Positions 50,625 through 64,000 of a stretch of 64,000 bases of DNA are shown piece after piece. The notes beneath the pieces are model-generated. The model searched no databases. It was not told the origin of the DNA and saw only the letters and a list, made by a program, of their open reading frames with translations. A program made the position numbers and the translations under genes. Each line of letters begins with the position of its first letter. Positions within the stretch are counted from its first letter, which is position 1. Source of the DNA: Siphonodentalium dalli (taxonomy: Eukaryota > Mollusca > Scaphopoda > Gadilida > Siphonodentaliidae); the NCBI GenBank assembly GCA_032622095.1, contig CP136061.1:262974077-263038076 (forward strand), given 5' to 3'.

Positions 50625-50803
50625 CACCCCATGCATTCACATTTCACCATCCCGCGGCGATATTTTTACATAAAATGTTAGATTAACATCTTCTCGACAT
50701 CAATGTAACATTTTATTGACCATAATCAAGATGAAAACATGTTTTTTTTCGCTGATGGGACGGAAGCGAAATTGCAGAACGAAAATGTAAACAAACACCA
50801 AAT
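50625..50803 (+). repeat. Extra half-monomer X (179 bp) with CATCAATG marker
   Basis: This is the counterpart of 48433-48611 at an offset of 2192 bp and keeps the CATCAATG change. Confidence 0.86.
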
Positions 50804-51649
50804 CACCCCATGCATTCACATTTCCCCGTCCCGCGGCGATATTTTTACATAAAATGTTAGATTAATATCTTCTCGACATCATTGTAACATTTTATTGACC
50901 ATAATCAAGATGAAAACATGTTTTTTTTCGCTGATGGGACGGAAGCGAAATTGCAGAACGGGATGGGACGGTATTAGATAGGATGGGACGGTATTAGAAA
51001 ACGCAGAACAGCTAAGATAGACCCCTAAACTTGCTGTTTAGCAATAATACAGCATGTAGCAGCACCAAAATGGCTCTATATGGTCATCAGTGCAGCATTT
51101 TATTGGTGATCCCATTTTATTGACCATAATCAAGATGAAAACATGTTTTTTTTCGCTGATGGGACGGAAGCGAAATTGCAGAACGAAAATGTAAACAAAC
51201 ACCAAATCACCCCATGCATTCACATTTCCCCGTCCCGCGGCGATATTTTTACATAAAATGTTAGATTAACATCTTCTCGACATCATTGTAACATTTTATT
51301 GACCATAATCAAGATGAAAACATGTTTTTTTTTCGCTGATGGGACGGAAGCGAAATTGCAGAACGGGATGGGACGGTATTAGATAGGATGGGACGGTATT
51401 AGAAAACGCAGAACAGCTAAGATAGACCCCTAAACTTGCTGTTTAGCAATAATACAGCATGTAGCAGCACCAAAATGGCTCTATATGGTCATCAGTGCAG
51501 CATTTTATTGGTGGTCCCATTTTATTGACCATAATCAAGATGAAAACATGTTTTTTTTCGCTGATGGGACGGAAGCGAAATTGCAGAACGAAAATGTAAA
51601 CAAACACCAAATCACCCCATGCATTCACATTTCCCCGTCTCGCGGCGAT

Positions 51650-54600
51650 ATTTTTACATAAAATGTTAGATTAACATCTTCTCGACATCATTGTAACATT
51701 TTATTGACCATAATCAAGATGAAAACATGTTTTTTTTCGCTGATGGGACGGAAGCGAAATTGCAGAACGGGATGGGACGGTATTAGATAGGATGGGACGG
51801 TATTAGAAAACGCAGAACAGCTAAGATAGACCCCTAAACTTGCTGTTTAGCAATAATACAGCATGTAGCAGCACCAAAATGGCTCTATATGGTCATCAGT
51901 GCAGCATTTTATTGGTGATCCCATTTTATTGACCATAATCAAGATGAAAACATGTTTTTTTTCGCTGATGGGACGGAAGCGAAATTGCAGAACGAAAATG
52001 TAAACACCAAATCACCCCATGCATTCACATTTCCCCGTCCCGCGGCGATATTTTTACATAAAATGTTAGATTAATATCTTCTCGACATCATTGCAACATT
52101 TTATTGACCATAATCAAGATGAAAACATGTTTTTTTTCGCTGATGGGACGGAAGCGAAATTGCAGAACGGGATGGGACGGTATTAGATAGGATGGGACGG
52201 TATTAGAAAACGCAGAACAGCTAAGATAGACCCCTAAACTTGCTGTTTAGCAATAATACAGCATGTAGCAGCACCAAAATGGCTCTATATGGTCATCAGT
52301 GCAGCATTTTATTGGTGATCCCATTTTATTGACCATAATCAAGATGAAAACATGTTTTTTTTCGCTGATGGGACGGAAGCGAAATTGCAGAACGAAAATG
52401 TAAACACCAAATCACCCCATGCATTCACATTTCCCCGTCCCGCGGCGATATTTTTACATAAAATGTTAGATTAACATCTTCTCGACATCATTGTAACATT
52501 TTATTGACCATAATCAAGATGAAAACATGTTTTTTTTCGCTGATGGGACGGAAGCGAAATTGCAGAACGGGATGGGACGGTATTAGATAGGATGGGACGG
52601 TATTAGAAAACGCAGAACAGCTAAGATAGACCCCTAAACTTGCTGTTTAGCAATAATACAGCATGTAGCAGCACCAAAATGGCTCTATATGGTCATCAGT
52701 GCAGCATTTTATTGGTGATCCCATTTTAATGACCATAATCAAGATGAAAACATGTTTTTTTTCGCTGATGGGACGGAAGCGAAATTGCAGAACGAAAATG
52801 TAAACAAACACCAAATCACCCCATGCATTCACATTTCACCATCCCGCGGCGATATTTTTACATAAAATGTTAGATTAACATCTTCTCGACATCATTGTAA
52901 CATTTTATTGACCATAATCAAGATGAAAACATGTTTTTTTTTCGCTGATGGGACGGAAGCGAAATTGCAGAACGGGATGGGACGGTATTAGATAGGATGG
53001 GACGGTATTAGAAAACGCAGAACAGCTAAGATAGACCCCTAAACTTGCTGTTTAGCAATAATACAGCATGTAGCAGCACCAAAATGGCTCTATATGGTCA
53101 TCAGTGCAGCATTTTATTGGTGATCCCATTTTATTGACCATAATCAAGATGAAAACATGTTTTTTTTCGCTGATGGGACGGAAGCGAAATTGCAGAACGA
53201 AAATGTAAACAAACACCAAATCACCCCATGCATTCACATTTCACCATCCCGCGGCGATATTTTTACATAAAATGTTAGATTAACATCTTCTCGACATCAT
53301 TGTAACATTTTATTGACCATAATCAAGATGAAAACATGTTTTTTTTCGCTGATGGGACGGAAGCGAAATTGCAGAACGAAAATGTAAACAAACACCAAAT
53401 CACCCCATGCATTCACATTTCCCCGTCCCGCGGCGATATTTTTACATAAAATGTTAGATTAACATCTTCTCGACATCATTGCAACATTTTATTGACCATA
53501 ATCAAGATGAAAACATGTTTTTTTTCGCTGATGGGACGGAAGCGAAATTGCAGAACGGGATGGGACGGTATTAGATAGGATGGGACGGTATTAGAAAACG
53601 CAGAACAGCTAAGATAGACCCCTAAACTTGCTGTTTAGCAATAATACAGCATGTAGCAGCACCAAAATGGCTCTATATGGTCATCAGTGCAGCATTTTAT
53701 TGGTGATCCCATTTTATTGACCATAATCAAGATGAAAACATGTTTTTTTTCGCTGATGGGACGGAAGCGAAATTGCAGAACGAAAATGTAAACACCAAAT
53801 CACCCCATGCATTCACATTTCCCCGTCCCGCGGCGATATTTTTACATAAAATGTTAGATTAATATCTTCTCGACATCATTGTAACATTTTATTGACCATA
53901 ATCAAGATGAAAACATGTTTTTTTTCGCTGATGGGACGGAAGCGAAATTGCAGAACGGGATGGAACGGTATTAGATAGGATGGGACGGTATTAGAAAACG
54001 CAGAACAGCTAAGATAGACCCCTAAACTTGCTGTTTAGCAATAATACAGCATGTAGCAGCACCAAAATGGCTCTATATGGTCATCAGTGCAGCATTTTAT
54101 TGGTGATCCCATTTTATTGACCATAATCAAGATGAAAACATGTTTTTTTTCGCTGATGGGACGGAAGCGAAATTGCAGAACGAAAATGTAAACAAACACC
54201 AAATCACCCCATGCATTCACATTTCACCATCCCGCGGCGATATTTTTACATAAAATGTTAGATTAACATCTTCTCGACATCATTGTAACATTTTATTGAC
54301 CATAATCAAGATGAAAACATGTTTTTTTTCGCTGATGGGACGGAAGCGAAATTGCAGAACGGGATGGGACGGTATTAGATAGGATGGGACGGTATTAGAA
54401 AACGCAGAACAGCTAAGATAGACCCCTAAACTTGCTGTTTAGCAATAATACAGCATGTAGCAGCACCAAAATGGCTCTATATGGTCATCAGTGCAGCATT
54501 TTATTGGTGATCCCATTTTATTGACCATAATCAAGATGAAAACATGTTTTTTTTCGCTGATGGGACGGAAGCGAAATTGCAGAACGAAAATGTAAACACC

Positions 54601-56230
54601 AAATCACCCCATGCATTCACATTTCCCCGTCCCGCGGCGATATTTTTACATAAAATGTTAGATTAATATCTTCTCGACATCATTGCAACATTTTATTGAC
54701 TATAATCAAGATGAAAACATGTTTTTTTTCGCTGATGGGACGGAAGCGAAATTGCAGAACGGGATGGGACGGTATTAGATAGGATGGGACGGTATTAGAA
54801 AACGCAGAACAGCTAAGATAGACCCCTAAACTTGCTGTTTAGCAATAATACAGCATGTAGCAGCACCAAAATGGCTCTATATGGTCATCAGTGCAGCATT
54901 TTATTGGTGATCCCATTTTATTGACCATAATCAAGATGAAAACATGTTTTTTTTCGCTGATGGGACGGAAGCGAAATTGCAGAACGAAAATGTAAACACC
55001 AAATCACCCCATGCATTCACATTTCCCCGTCCCGCGGCGATATTTTTACATGAAATGTTAGATTAACATCTTCTCGACATCATTGTAACATTTTATTGAC
55101 CATAATCAAGATGAAAACATGTTTTTTTTCGCTGATGGGACGGAAGCGAAATTGCAGAACGGGATGGGACGGTATTAGATAGGATGGGACGGTATTAGAA
55201 AACGCAGAACAGCTAAGATAGACCCCTAAACTTGCTGTTTAGCAATAATACAGCATGTAGCAGCACCAAAATGGCTCTATATGGTCATCAGTGCAGCATT
55301 TTATTGGTGATCCCATTTTATTGACCATAATCAAGATGAAAACATGTTTTTTTTCGCTGATGGGACGGAAGCGAAATTGCAGAACGAAAATGTAAACAAA
55401 CACCAAATCACCCCATGCATTCACATTTCACCATCCCGCGGCGATATTTTTACATAAAATGTTAGATTAACATCTTCTCGACATCATTGTAACATTTTAT
55501 TGACCATAATCAAGATGAAAACATGTTTTTTTTCGCTGATGGGACGGAAGCGAAATTGCAGAACGGGATGGGACGGTATTAGATAGGATGGGACGGTATT
55601 AGAAAACGCAGAACAGCTAAGATAGACCCCTAAACTTGCTGTTTAGCAATAATACAGCATGTAGCAGCACCAAAATGGCTCTATATGGTCATCAGTGCAG
55701 CATTTTATTGGTGATCCCATTTTATTGACCATAATCAAGATGAAAACATGTTTTTTTTCGCTGATGGGACGGAAGCGAAATTGCAGAACGAAAATGTAAA
55801 CAAACACCAAATCACCCCATACATTCACTTTTCCCCGTCCCGCGGCGATATTTTTACATAAAATGTTAGATTAACATCTTCTCGACATCATTGTAACATT
55901 TTATTGACCATAATCAAGATGAAAACATGTTTTTTTTCGCTGATGGGACGGAAGCGAAATTACAGAACGGGATGGGACGGTATTAGATAGGATGGGACGG
56001 TATTAGAAAACGCAGAACAGCTAAGATAGACCCCTAAACTTGCTGTTTAGCAATAATACAGCATGTAGCAGCACCAAAATGGCTCTATATGGTCATCAGT
56101 GCAGCATTTTATTGGTGATCCCATTTTATTGACCATAATCAAGATGAAAACATGTTTTTTTTCGCTGATGGGACGGAAGCGAAATTGCAGAACGAAAATG
56201 TAAACAAACACCAAATCACCCCATGCATTC
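51650..56230 (+). repeat. Large duplication, copy 1 (offset 7421 bp)
   Basis: Markers recur 7421 bp downstream: 52647 and 60068 (TTTTAATGACC), 53052 and 60473, the extra X, 54035 and 61456 with GGATGGAACGG before each, ACATGAAATG near 55049 and 62470, and CACTTTTCCCC near 55826 and 63247. One difference is GACTATAATC near 54698, where the other copy has GACCATAATC. A shorter 1612 bp repeat (55239 and 56851, 55643 and 57255, 56047 and 57659) overlaps its end. Confidence 0.82.
53222..53400 (+). repeat. Extra half-monomer X (179 bp), block D
   Basis: CACCCCATGC recurs after 179 bp. This copy has the common CATCATTG form. Confidence 0.86.
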
Positions 56231-59070
56231 ACATTTCACCATCCCGCGGCGATATTTTTACATAAAATGTTAGATTAACATCTTCTCGACATCATTGTAA
56301 CATTTTATTGACCATAATCAAGATGAAAACATGTTTTTTTTCGCTGATGGGACGGAAGCGAAATTGCAGAACGGGATGGGACGGTATTAGATAGGATGGG
56401 ACGGTATTAGAAAACGCAGAACAGCTAAGATAGACCCCTAAACTTGCTGTTTAGCAATAATACAGCATGTAGCAGCACCAAAATGGCTCTATATGGTCAT
56501 CAGTGCAGCATTTTATTGGTGATCCCATTTTATTGACCATAATCAAGATGAAAACATGTTTTTTTTCGCTGATGGGACGGAAGCGAAATTGCAGAACGAA
56601 AATGTAAACACCAAATCACCCCATGCATTCACATTTCCCCGTCCCGCGGCGATATTTTTACATAAAATGTTAGATTAATATCTTCTCGACATCATTGCAA
56701 CATTTTATTGACCATAATCAAGATGAAAACATGTTTTTTTTCGCTGATGGGACGGAAGCGAAATTGCAGAACGGGATGGGACGGTATTAGATAGGATGGG
56801 ACGGTATTAGAAAACGCAGAACAGCTAAGATAGACCCCTAAACTTGCTGTTTAGCAATAATACAGCATGTAGCAGCACCAAAATGGCTCTATATGGTCAT
56901 CAGTGCAGCATTTTATTGGTGATCCCATTTTATTGACCATAATCAAGATGAAAACATGTTTTTTTTCGCTGATGGGACGGAAGCGAAATTGCAGAACGAA
57001 AATGTAAACAAACACCAAATCACCCCATGCATTCACATTTCACCATCCCGCGGCGATATTTTTACATAAAATGTTAGATTAACATCTTCTCGACATCATT
57101 GTAACATTTTATTGACCATAATCAAGATGAAAACATGTTTTTTTTCGCTGATGGGACGGAAGCGAAATTGCAGAACGGGATGGGACGGTATTAGATAGGA
57201 TGGGACGGTATTAGAAAACGCAGAACAGCTAAGATAGACCCCTAAACTTGCTGTTTAGCAATAATACAGCATGTAGCAGCACCAAAATGGCTCTATATGG
57301 TCATCAGTGCAGCATTTTATTGGTGATCCCATTTTATTGACCATAATCAAGATGAAAACATGTTTTTTTTCGCTGATGGGACGGAAGCGAAATTGCAGAA
57401 CGAAAATGTAAACAAACACCAAATCACCCCATACATTCACTTTTCCCCGTCCCGCGGCGATATTTTTACATAAAATGTTAGATTAACATCTTCTCGACAT
57501 CATTGTAACATTTTATTGACCATAATCAAGATGAAAACATGTTTTTTTTCGCTGATGGGACGGAAGCGAAATTACAGAACGGGATGGGACGGTATTAGAT
57601 AGGATGGGACGGTATTAGAAAACGCAGAACAGCTAAGATAGACCCCTAAACTTGCTGTTTAGCAATAATACAGCATGTAGCAGCACCAAAATGGCTCTAT
57701 ATGGTCATCAGTGCAGCATTTTATTGGTGATCCCATTTTATTGACCATAATCAAGATGAAAACATGTTTTTTTTCGCTGATGGGACGGAAGCGAAATTGC
57801 AGAACGAAAATGTAAACAAACACCAAATCACCCCATGCATTCACATTTCCCCGTCCCGCGGCGATATTTTTACATAAAATGTTAGATTAACATCTTCTCG
57901 ACATCATTGTAACATTTTATTGACCATAATCAAGATGAAAACATGTTTTTTTTTCGCTGATGGGACGGAAGCGAAATTGCAGAACGGGATGGGACGGTAT
58001 TAGATAGGATGGGACGGTATTAGAAAACGCAGAACAGCTAAGATAGACCCCTAAACTTGCTGTTTAGCAATAATACAGCATGTAGCAGCACCAAAATGGC
58101 TCTATATGGTCATCAGTGCAGCATTTTATTGGTGGTCCCATTTTATTGACCATAATCAAGATGAAAACATGTTTTTTTTCGCTGATGGGACGGAAGCGAA
58201 ATTGCAGAACGAAAATGTAAACAAACACCAAATCACCCCATGCATTCACATTTCCCCGTCTCGCGGCGATATTTTTACATAAAATGTTAGATTAACATCT
58301 TCTCGACATCATTGTAACATTTTATTGACCATAATCAAGATGAAAACATGTTTTTTTTCGCTGATGGGACGGAAGCGAAATTGCAGAACGGGATGGGACG
58401 GTATTAGATAGGATGGGACGGTATTAGAAAACGCAGAACAGCTAAGATAGACCCCTAAACTTGCTGTTTAGCAATAATACAGCATGTAGCAGCACCAAAA
58501 TGGCTCTATATGGTCATCAGTGCAGCATTTTATTGGTGATCCCATTTTATTGACCATAATCAAGATGAAAACATGTTTTTTTTCGCTGATGGGACGGAAG
58601 CGAAATTGCAGAACGAAAATGTAAACACCAAATCACCCCATGCATTCACATTTCCCCGTCCCGCGGCGATATTTTTACATAAAATGTTAGATTAATATCT
58701 TCTCGACATCATTGCAACATTTTATTGACCATAATCAAGATGAAAACATGTTTTTTTTCGCTGATGGGACGGAAGCGAAATTGCAGAACGGGATGGGACG
58801 GTATTAGATAGGATGGGACGGTATTAGAAAACGCAGAACAGCTAAGATAGACCCCTAAACTTGCTGTTTAGCAATAATACAGCATGTAGCAGCACCAAAA
58901 TGGCTCTATATGGTCATCAGTGCAGCATTTTATTGGTGATCCCATTTTATTGACCATAATCAAGATGAAAACATGTTTTTTTTCGCTGATGGGACGGAAG
59001 CGAAATTGCAGAACGAAAATGTAAACACCAAATCACCCCATGCATTCACATTTCCCCGTCCCGCGGCGAT

Positions 59071-62000
59071 ATTTTTACATAAAATGTTAGATTAACATCT
59101 TCTCGACATCATTGTAACATTTTATTGACCATAATCAAGATGAAAACATGTTTTTTTTCGCTGATGGGACGGAAGCGAAATTGCAGAACGGGATGGGACG
59201 GTATTAGATAGGATGGGACGGTATTAGAAAACGCAGAACAGCTAAGATAGACCCCTAAACTTGCTGTTTAGCAATAATACAGCATGTAGCAGCACCAAAA
59301 TGGCTCTATATGGTCATCAGTGCAGCATTTTATTGGTGATCCCATTTTATTGACCATAATCAAGATGAAAACATGTTTTTTTTCGCTGATGGGACGGAAG
59401 CGAAATTGCAGAACGAAAATGTAAACACCAAATCACCCCATGCATTCACATTTCCCCGTCCCGCGGCGATATTTTTACATAAAATGTTAGATTAATATCT
59501 TCTCGACATCATTGCAACATTTTATTGACCATAATCAAGATGAAAACATGTTTTTTTTCGCTGATGGGACGGAAGCGAAATTGCAGAACGGGATGGGACG
59601 GTATTAGATAGGATGGGACGGTATTAGAAAACGCAGAACAGCTAAGATAGACCCCTAAACTTGCTGTTTAGCAATAATACAGCATGTAGCAGCACCAAAA
59701 TGGCTCTATATGGTCATCAGTGCAGCATTTTATTGGTGATCCCATTTTATTGACCATAATCAAGATGAAAACATGTTTTTTTTCGCTGATGGGACGGAAG
59801 CGAAATTGCAGAACGAAAATGTAAACACCAAATCACCCCATGCATTCACATTTCCCCGTCCCGCGGCGATATTTTTACATAAAATGTTAGATTAACATCT
59901 TCTCGACATCATTGTAACATTTTATTGACCATAATCAAGATGAAAACATGTTTTTTTTCGCTGATGGGACGGAAGCGAAATTGCAGAACGGGATGGGACG
60001 GTATTAGATAGGATGGGACGGTATTAGAAAACGCAGAACAGCTAAGATAGACCCCTAAACTTGCTGTTTAGCAATAATACAGCATGTAGCAGCACCAAAA
60101 TGGCTCTATATGGTCATCAGTGCAGCATTTTATTGGTGATCCCATTTTAATGACCATAATCAAGATGAAAACATGTTTTTTTTCGCTGATGGGACGGAAG
60201 CGAAATTGCAGAACGAAAATGTAAACAAACACCAAATCACCCCATGCATTCACATTTCACCATCCCGCGGCGATATTTTTACATAAAATGTTAGATTAAC
60301 ATCTTCTCGACATCATTGTAACATTTTATTGACCATAATCAAGATGAAAACATGTTTTTTTTTCGCTGATGGGACGGAAGCGAAATTGCAGAACGGGATG
60401 GGACGGTATTAGATAGGATGGGACGGTATTAGAAAACGCAGAACAGCTAAGATAGACCCCTAAACTTGCTGTTTAGCAATAATACAGCATGTAGCAGCAC
60501 CAAAATGGCTCTATATGGTCATCAGTGCAGCATTTTATTGGTGATCCCATTTTATTGACCATAATCAAGATGAAAACATGTTTTTTTTCGCTGATGGGAC
60601 GGAAGCGAAATTGCAGAACGAAAATGTAAACAAACACCAAATCACCCCATGCATTCACATTTCACCATCCCGCGGCGATATTTTTACATAAAATGTTAGA
60701 TTAACATCTTCTCGACATCATTGTAACATTTTATTGACCATAATCAAGATGAAAACATGTTTTTTTTCGCTGATGGGACGGAAGCGAAATTGCAGAACGA
60801 AAATGTAAACAAACACCAAATCACCCCATGCATTCACATTTCCCCGTCCCGCGGCGATATTTTTACATAAAATGTTAGATTAACATCTTCTCGACATCAT
60901 TGCAACATTTTATTGACCATAATCAAGATGAAAACATGTTTTTTTTCGCTGATGGGACGGAAGCGAAATTGCAGAACGGGATGGGACGGTATTAGATAGG
61001 ATGGGACGGTATTAGAAAACGCAGAACAGCTAAGATAGACCCCTAAACTTGCTGTTTAGCAATAATACAGCATGTAGCAGCACCAAAATGGCTCTATATG
61101 GTCATCAGTGCAGCATTTTATTGGTGATCCCATTTTATTGACCATAATCAAGATGAAAACATGTTTTTTTTCGCTGATGGGACGGAAGCGAAATTGCAGA
61201 ACGAAAATGTAAACACCAAATCACCCCATGCATTCACATTTCCCCGTCCCGCGGCGATATTTTTACATAAAATGTTAGATTAATATCTTCTCGACATCAT
61301 TGTAACATTTTATTGACCATAATCAAGATGAAAACATGTTTTTTTTCGCTGATGGGACGGAAGCGAAATTGCAGAACGGGATGGAACGGTATTAGATAGG
61401 ATGGGACGGTATTAGAAAACGCAGAACAGCTAAGATAGACCCCTAAACTTGCTGTTTAGCAATAATACAGCATGTAGCAGCACCAAAATGGCTCTATATG
61501 GTCATCAGTGCAGCATTTTATTGGTGATCCCATTTTATTGACCATAATCAAGATGAAAACATGTTTTTTTTCGCTGATGGGACGGAAGCGAAATTGCAGA
61601 ACGAAAATGTAAACAAACACCAAATCACCCCATGCATTCACATTTCACCATCCCGCGGCGATATTTTTACATAAAATGTTAGATTAACATCTTCTCGACA
61701 TCATTGTAACATTTTATTGACCATAATCAAGATGAAAACATGTTTTTTTTCGCTGATGGGACGGAAGCGAAATTGCAGAACGGGATGGGACGGTATTAGA
61801 TAGGATGGGACGGTATTAGAAAACGCAGAACAGCTAAGATAGACCCCTAAACTTGCTGTTTAGCAATAATACAGCATGTAGCAGCACCAAAATGGCTCTA
61901 TATGGTCATCAGTGCAGCATTTTATTGGTGATCCCATTTTATTGACCATAATCAAGATGAAAACATGTTTTTTTTCGCTGATGGGACGGAAGCGAAATTG

Positions 62001-63651
62001 CAGAACGAAAATGTAAACACCAAATCACCCCATGCATTCACATTTCCCCGTCCCGCGGCGATATTTTTACATAAAATGTTAGATTAATATCTTCTCGACA
62101 TCATTGCAACATTTTATTGACCATAATCAAGATGAAAACATGTTTTTTTTCGCTGATGGGACGGAAGCGAAATTGCAGAACGGGATGGGACGGTATTAGA
62201 TAGGATGGGACGGTATTAGAAAACGCAGAACAGCTAAGATAGACCCCTAAACTTGCTGTTTAGCAATAATACAGCATGTAGCAGCACCAAAATGGCTCTA
62301 TATGGTCATCAGTGCAGCATTTTATTGGTGATCCCATTTTATTGACCATAATCAAGATGAAAACATGTTTTTTTTCGCTGATGGGACGGAAGCGAAATTG
62401 CAGAACGAAAATGTAAACACCAAATCACCCCATGCATTCACATTTCCCCGTCCCGCGGCGATATTTTTACATGAAATGTTAGATTAACATCTTCTCGACA
62501 TCATTGTAACATTTTATTGACCATAATCAAGATGAAAACATGTTTTTTTTCGCTGATGGGACGGAAGCGAAATTGCAGAACGGGATGGGACGGTATTAGA
62601 TAGGATGGGACGGTATTAGAAAACGCAGAACAGCTAAGATAGACCCCTAAACTTGCTGTTTAGCAATAATACAGCATGTAGCAGCACCAAAATGGCTCTA
62701 TATGGTCATCAGTGCAGCATTTTATTGGTGATCCCATTTTATTGACCATAATCAAGATGAAAACATGTTTTTTTTCGCTGATGGGACGGAAGCGAAATTG
62801 CAGAACGAAAATGTAAACAAACACCAAATCACCCCATGCATTCACATTTCACCATCCCGCGGCGATATTTTTACATAAAATGTTAGATTAACATCTTCTC
62901 GACATCATTGTAACATTTTATTGACCATAATCAAGATGAAAACATGTTTTTTTTCGCTGATGGGACGGAAGCGAAATTGCAGAACGGGATGGGACGGTAT
63001 TAGATAGGATGGGACGGTATTAGAAAACGCAGAACAGCTAAGATAGACCCCTAAACTTGCTGTTTAGCAATAATACAGCATGTAGCAGCACCAAAATGGC
63101 TCTATATGGTCATCAGTGCAGCATTTTATTGGTGATCCCATTTTATTGACCATAATCAAGATGAAAACATGTTTTTTTTCGCTGATGGGACGGAAGCGAA
63201 ATTGCAGAACGAAAATGTAAACAAACACCAAATCACCCCATACATTCACTTTTCCCCGTCCCGCGGCGATATTTTTACATAAAATGTTAGATTAACATCT
63301 TCTCGACATCATTGTAACATTTTATTGACCATAATCAAGATGAAAACATGTTTTTTTTCGCTGATGGGACGGAAGCGAAATTACAGAACGGGATGGGACG
63401 GTATTAGATAGGATGGGACGGTATTAGAAAACGCAGAACAGCTAAGATAGACCCCTAAACTTGCTGTTTAGCAATAATACAGCATGTAGCAGCACCAAAA
63501 TGGCTCTATATGGTCATCAGTGCAGCATTTTATTGGTGATCCCATTTTATTGACCATAATCAAGATGAAAACATGTTTTTTTTCGCTGATGGGACGGAAG
63601 CGAAATTGCAGAACGAAAATGTAAACAAACACCAAATCACCCCATGCATTC
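59071..63651 (+). repeat. Large duplication, copy 2
   Basis: This matches 51650-56230 marker for marker. Near 63650 it switches: the next monomer has CCCCGTCCCGCGG, nine T and GTGGTCCC, which follows the order at 57659-58249 instead of that at 56047. The switch marks a recombination edge. Confidence 0.8.
60643..60821 (+). repeat. Extra half-monomer X (179 bp), block D
   Basis: This is the counterpart of 53222-53400 at an offset of 7421 bp, inside the large duplication. Confidence 0.86.
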
Positions 63652-64000
63652 ACATTTCCCCGTCCCGCGGCGATATTTTTACATAAAATGTTAGATTAAC
63701 ATCTTCTCGACATCATTGTAACATTTTATTGACCATAATCAAGATGAAAACATGTTTTTTTTTCGCTGATGGGACGGAAGCGAAATTGCAGAACGGGATG
63801 GGACGGTATTAGATAGGATGGGACGGTATTAGAAAACGCAGAACAGCTAAGATAGACCCCTAAACTTGCTGTTTAGCAATAATACAGCATGTAGCAGCAC
63901 CAAAATGGCTCTATATGGTCATCAGTGCAGCATTTTATTGGTGGTCCCATTTTATTGACCATAATCAAGATGAAAACATGTTTTTTTTCGCTGATGGGAC

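Larger units (their letters stand above)
48433..52816 (+). repeat. 2192 bp higher-order repeat, two copies
   Basis: Equivalent positions are 48433 and 50625, 48846 and 51038, 49251 and 51443, and 50455 and 52647. Each unit has five full monomers plus one extra X with CATCAATG. A mutated CCCAATTTAATGACC near 50529 and TTTTAATGACC near 52726 show related but not identical ends. Confidence 0.83.
34791..64000 (+). repeat. Satellite array block D, about 69 forward monomers
   Basis: Forward satellite fills the rest of the window and runs off its end. It includes seven extra X half-monomers. Several repeat periods overlap: 4205, 3796 and 3396 bp against a third shortened copy, 2192, 1612 and 7421 bp. 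Useful rare markers are GGATGGAACGG, ATTACAGAACGG, TTTTAATGACC, ACATGAAATG and CACTTTTCCCC. There is no gene or unrelated insertion. The frames of 61 codons recurring on the minus strand are by-products of the monomer. Confidence 0.97.

Noticed and set aside
1-64000. CRISPR array, because of regular repeats
   Set aside because: The period is ~400 bp with no unique spacers, and the whole monomer is repeated. This is satellite DNA.
1-64000. CENP-B box in the satellite
   Set aside because: I looked for NTTCGNNNNANNCGGGN on both strands of the monomer. The closest words (TTTCGCTGATGGGACGG and the CCCGCGGCG core) lack the required bases.
1-64000. Ribosomal DNA spacer subrepeats
   Set aside because: No rRNA gene or recognisable rDNA promoter or terminator sequence occurs in 64 kb, and the array is much longer than typical spacer subrepeat blocks.

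Overview
The window is eukaryotic repeat DNA, probably from an animal, with no protein-coding gene, tRNA, rRNA or CRISPR that I can support. About 54 kb is one satellite family with a 401 or 405 bp monomer (about 128 full copies). The rest is two near-identical copies, about 5.0 kb each, of a palindromic (fold-back) element without a transposase. The species and chromosomal location (centromeric, pericentromeric or subtelomeric) cannot be read from the sequence.

Layout: block A (1-15103) is satellite in forward orientation, built of 8-9-monomer higher-order repeats (HORs) of about 3.2-3.6 kb. Element copy 1 occupies 15104-20100. Block B (20101-23729) is nine more forward monomers. Element copy 2 occupies 23730-28717. 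Sixteen to seventeen bases after copy 2 the satellite flips strand, and block C (28735-34790) runs in reverse. At 34790/34791 it flips back through a head-to-head palindromic junction. Block D (34791-64000) is forward satellite to the end of the window, with HOR periods of 4205, 2192 and 7421 bp.

Each monomer is composite: segment X (175 or 179 bp) and segment Y (226 bp), each carrying a copy of the same ~72 bp box. Some HORs in C and D have an extra X (X-X-Y), as expected from unequal exchange between the two boxes. A block of satellite plus element, about 6.6 kb, was duplicated as a unit, so the second element copy looks like part of the array's own amplification and not a new transposition.

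The element is the most unusual item. Its two halves are inverted copies of each other over almost the whole 5 kb. By eye the arms are about 98% identical in the outer ~1 kb, about 80-85% in the next ~0.5 kb and about 65-75% towards the centre. The arms contain degenerate ~172-202 bp tandem subrepeats carrying paired ATGGCGGCC-type motifs. The short open frames across satellite and element are by-products of repetition. A 1.6 kb patch (6396-8012) has clustered indels and is probably poor consensus.
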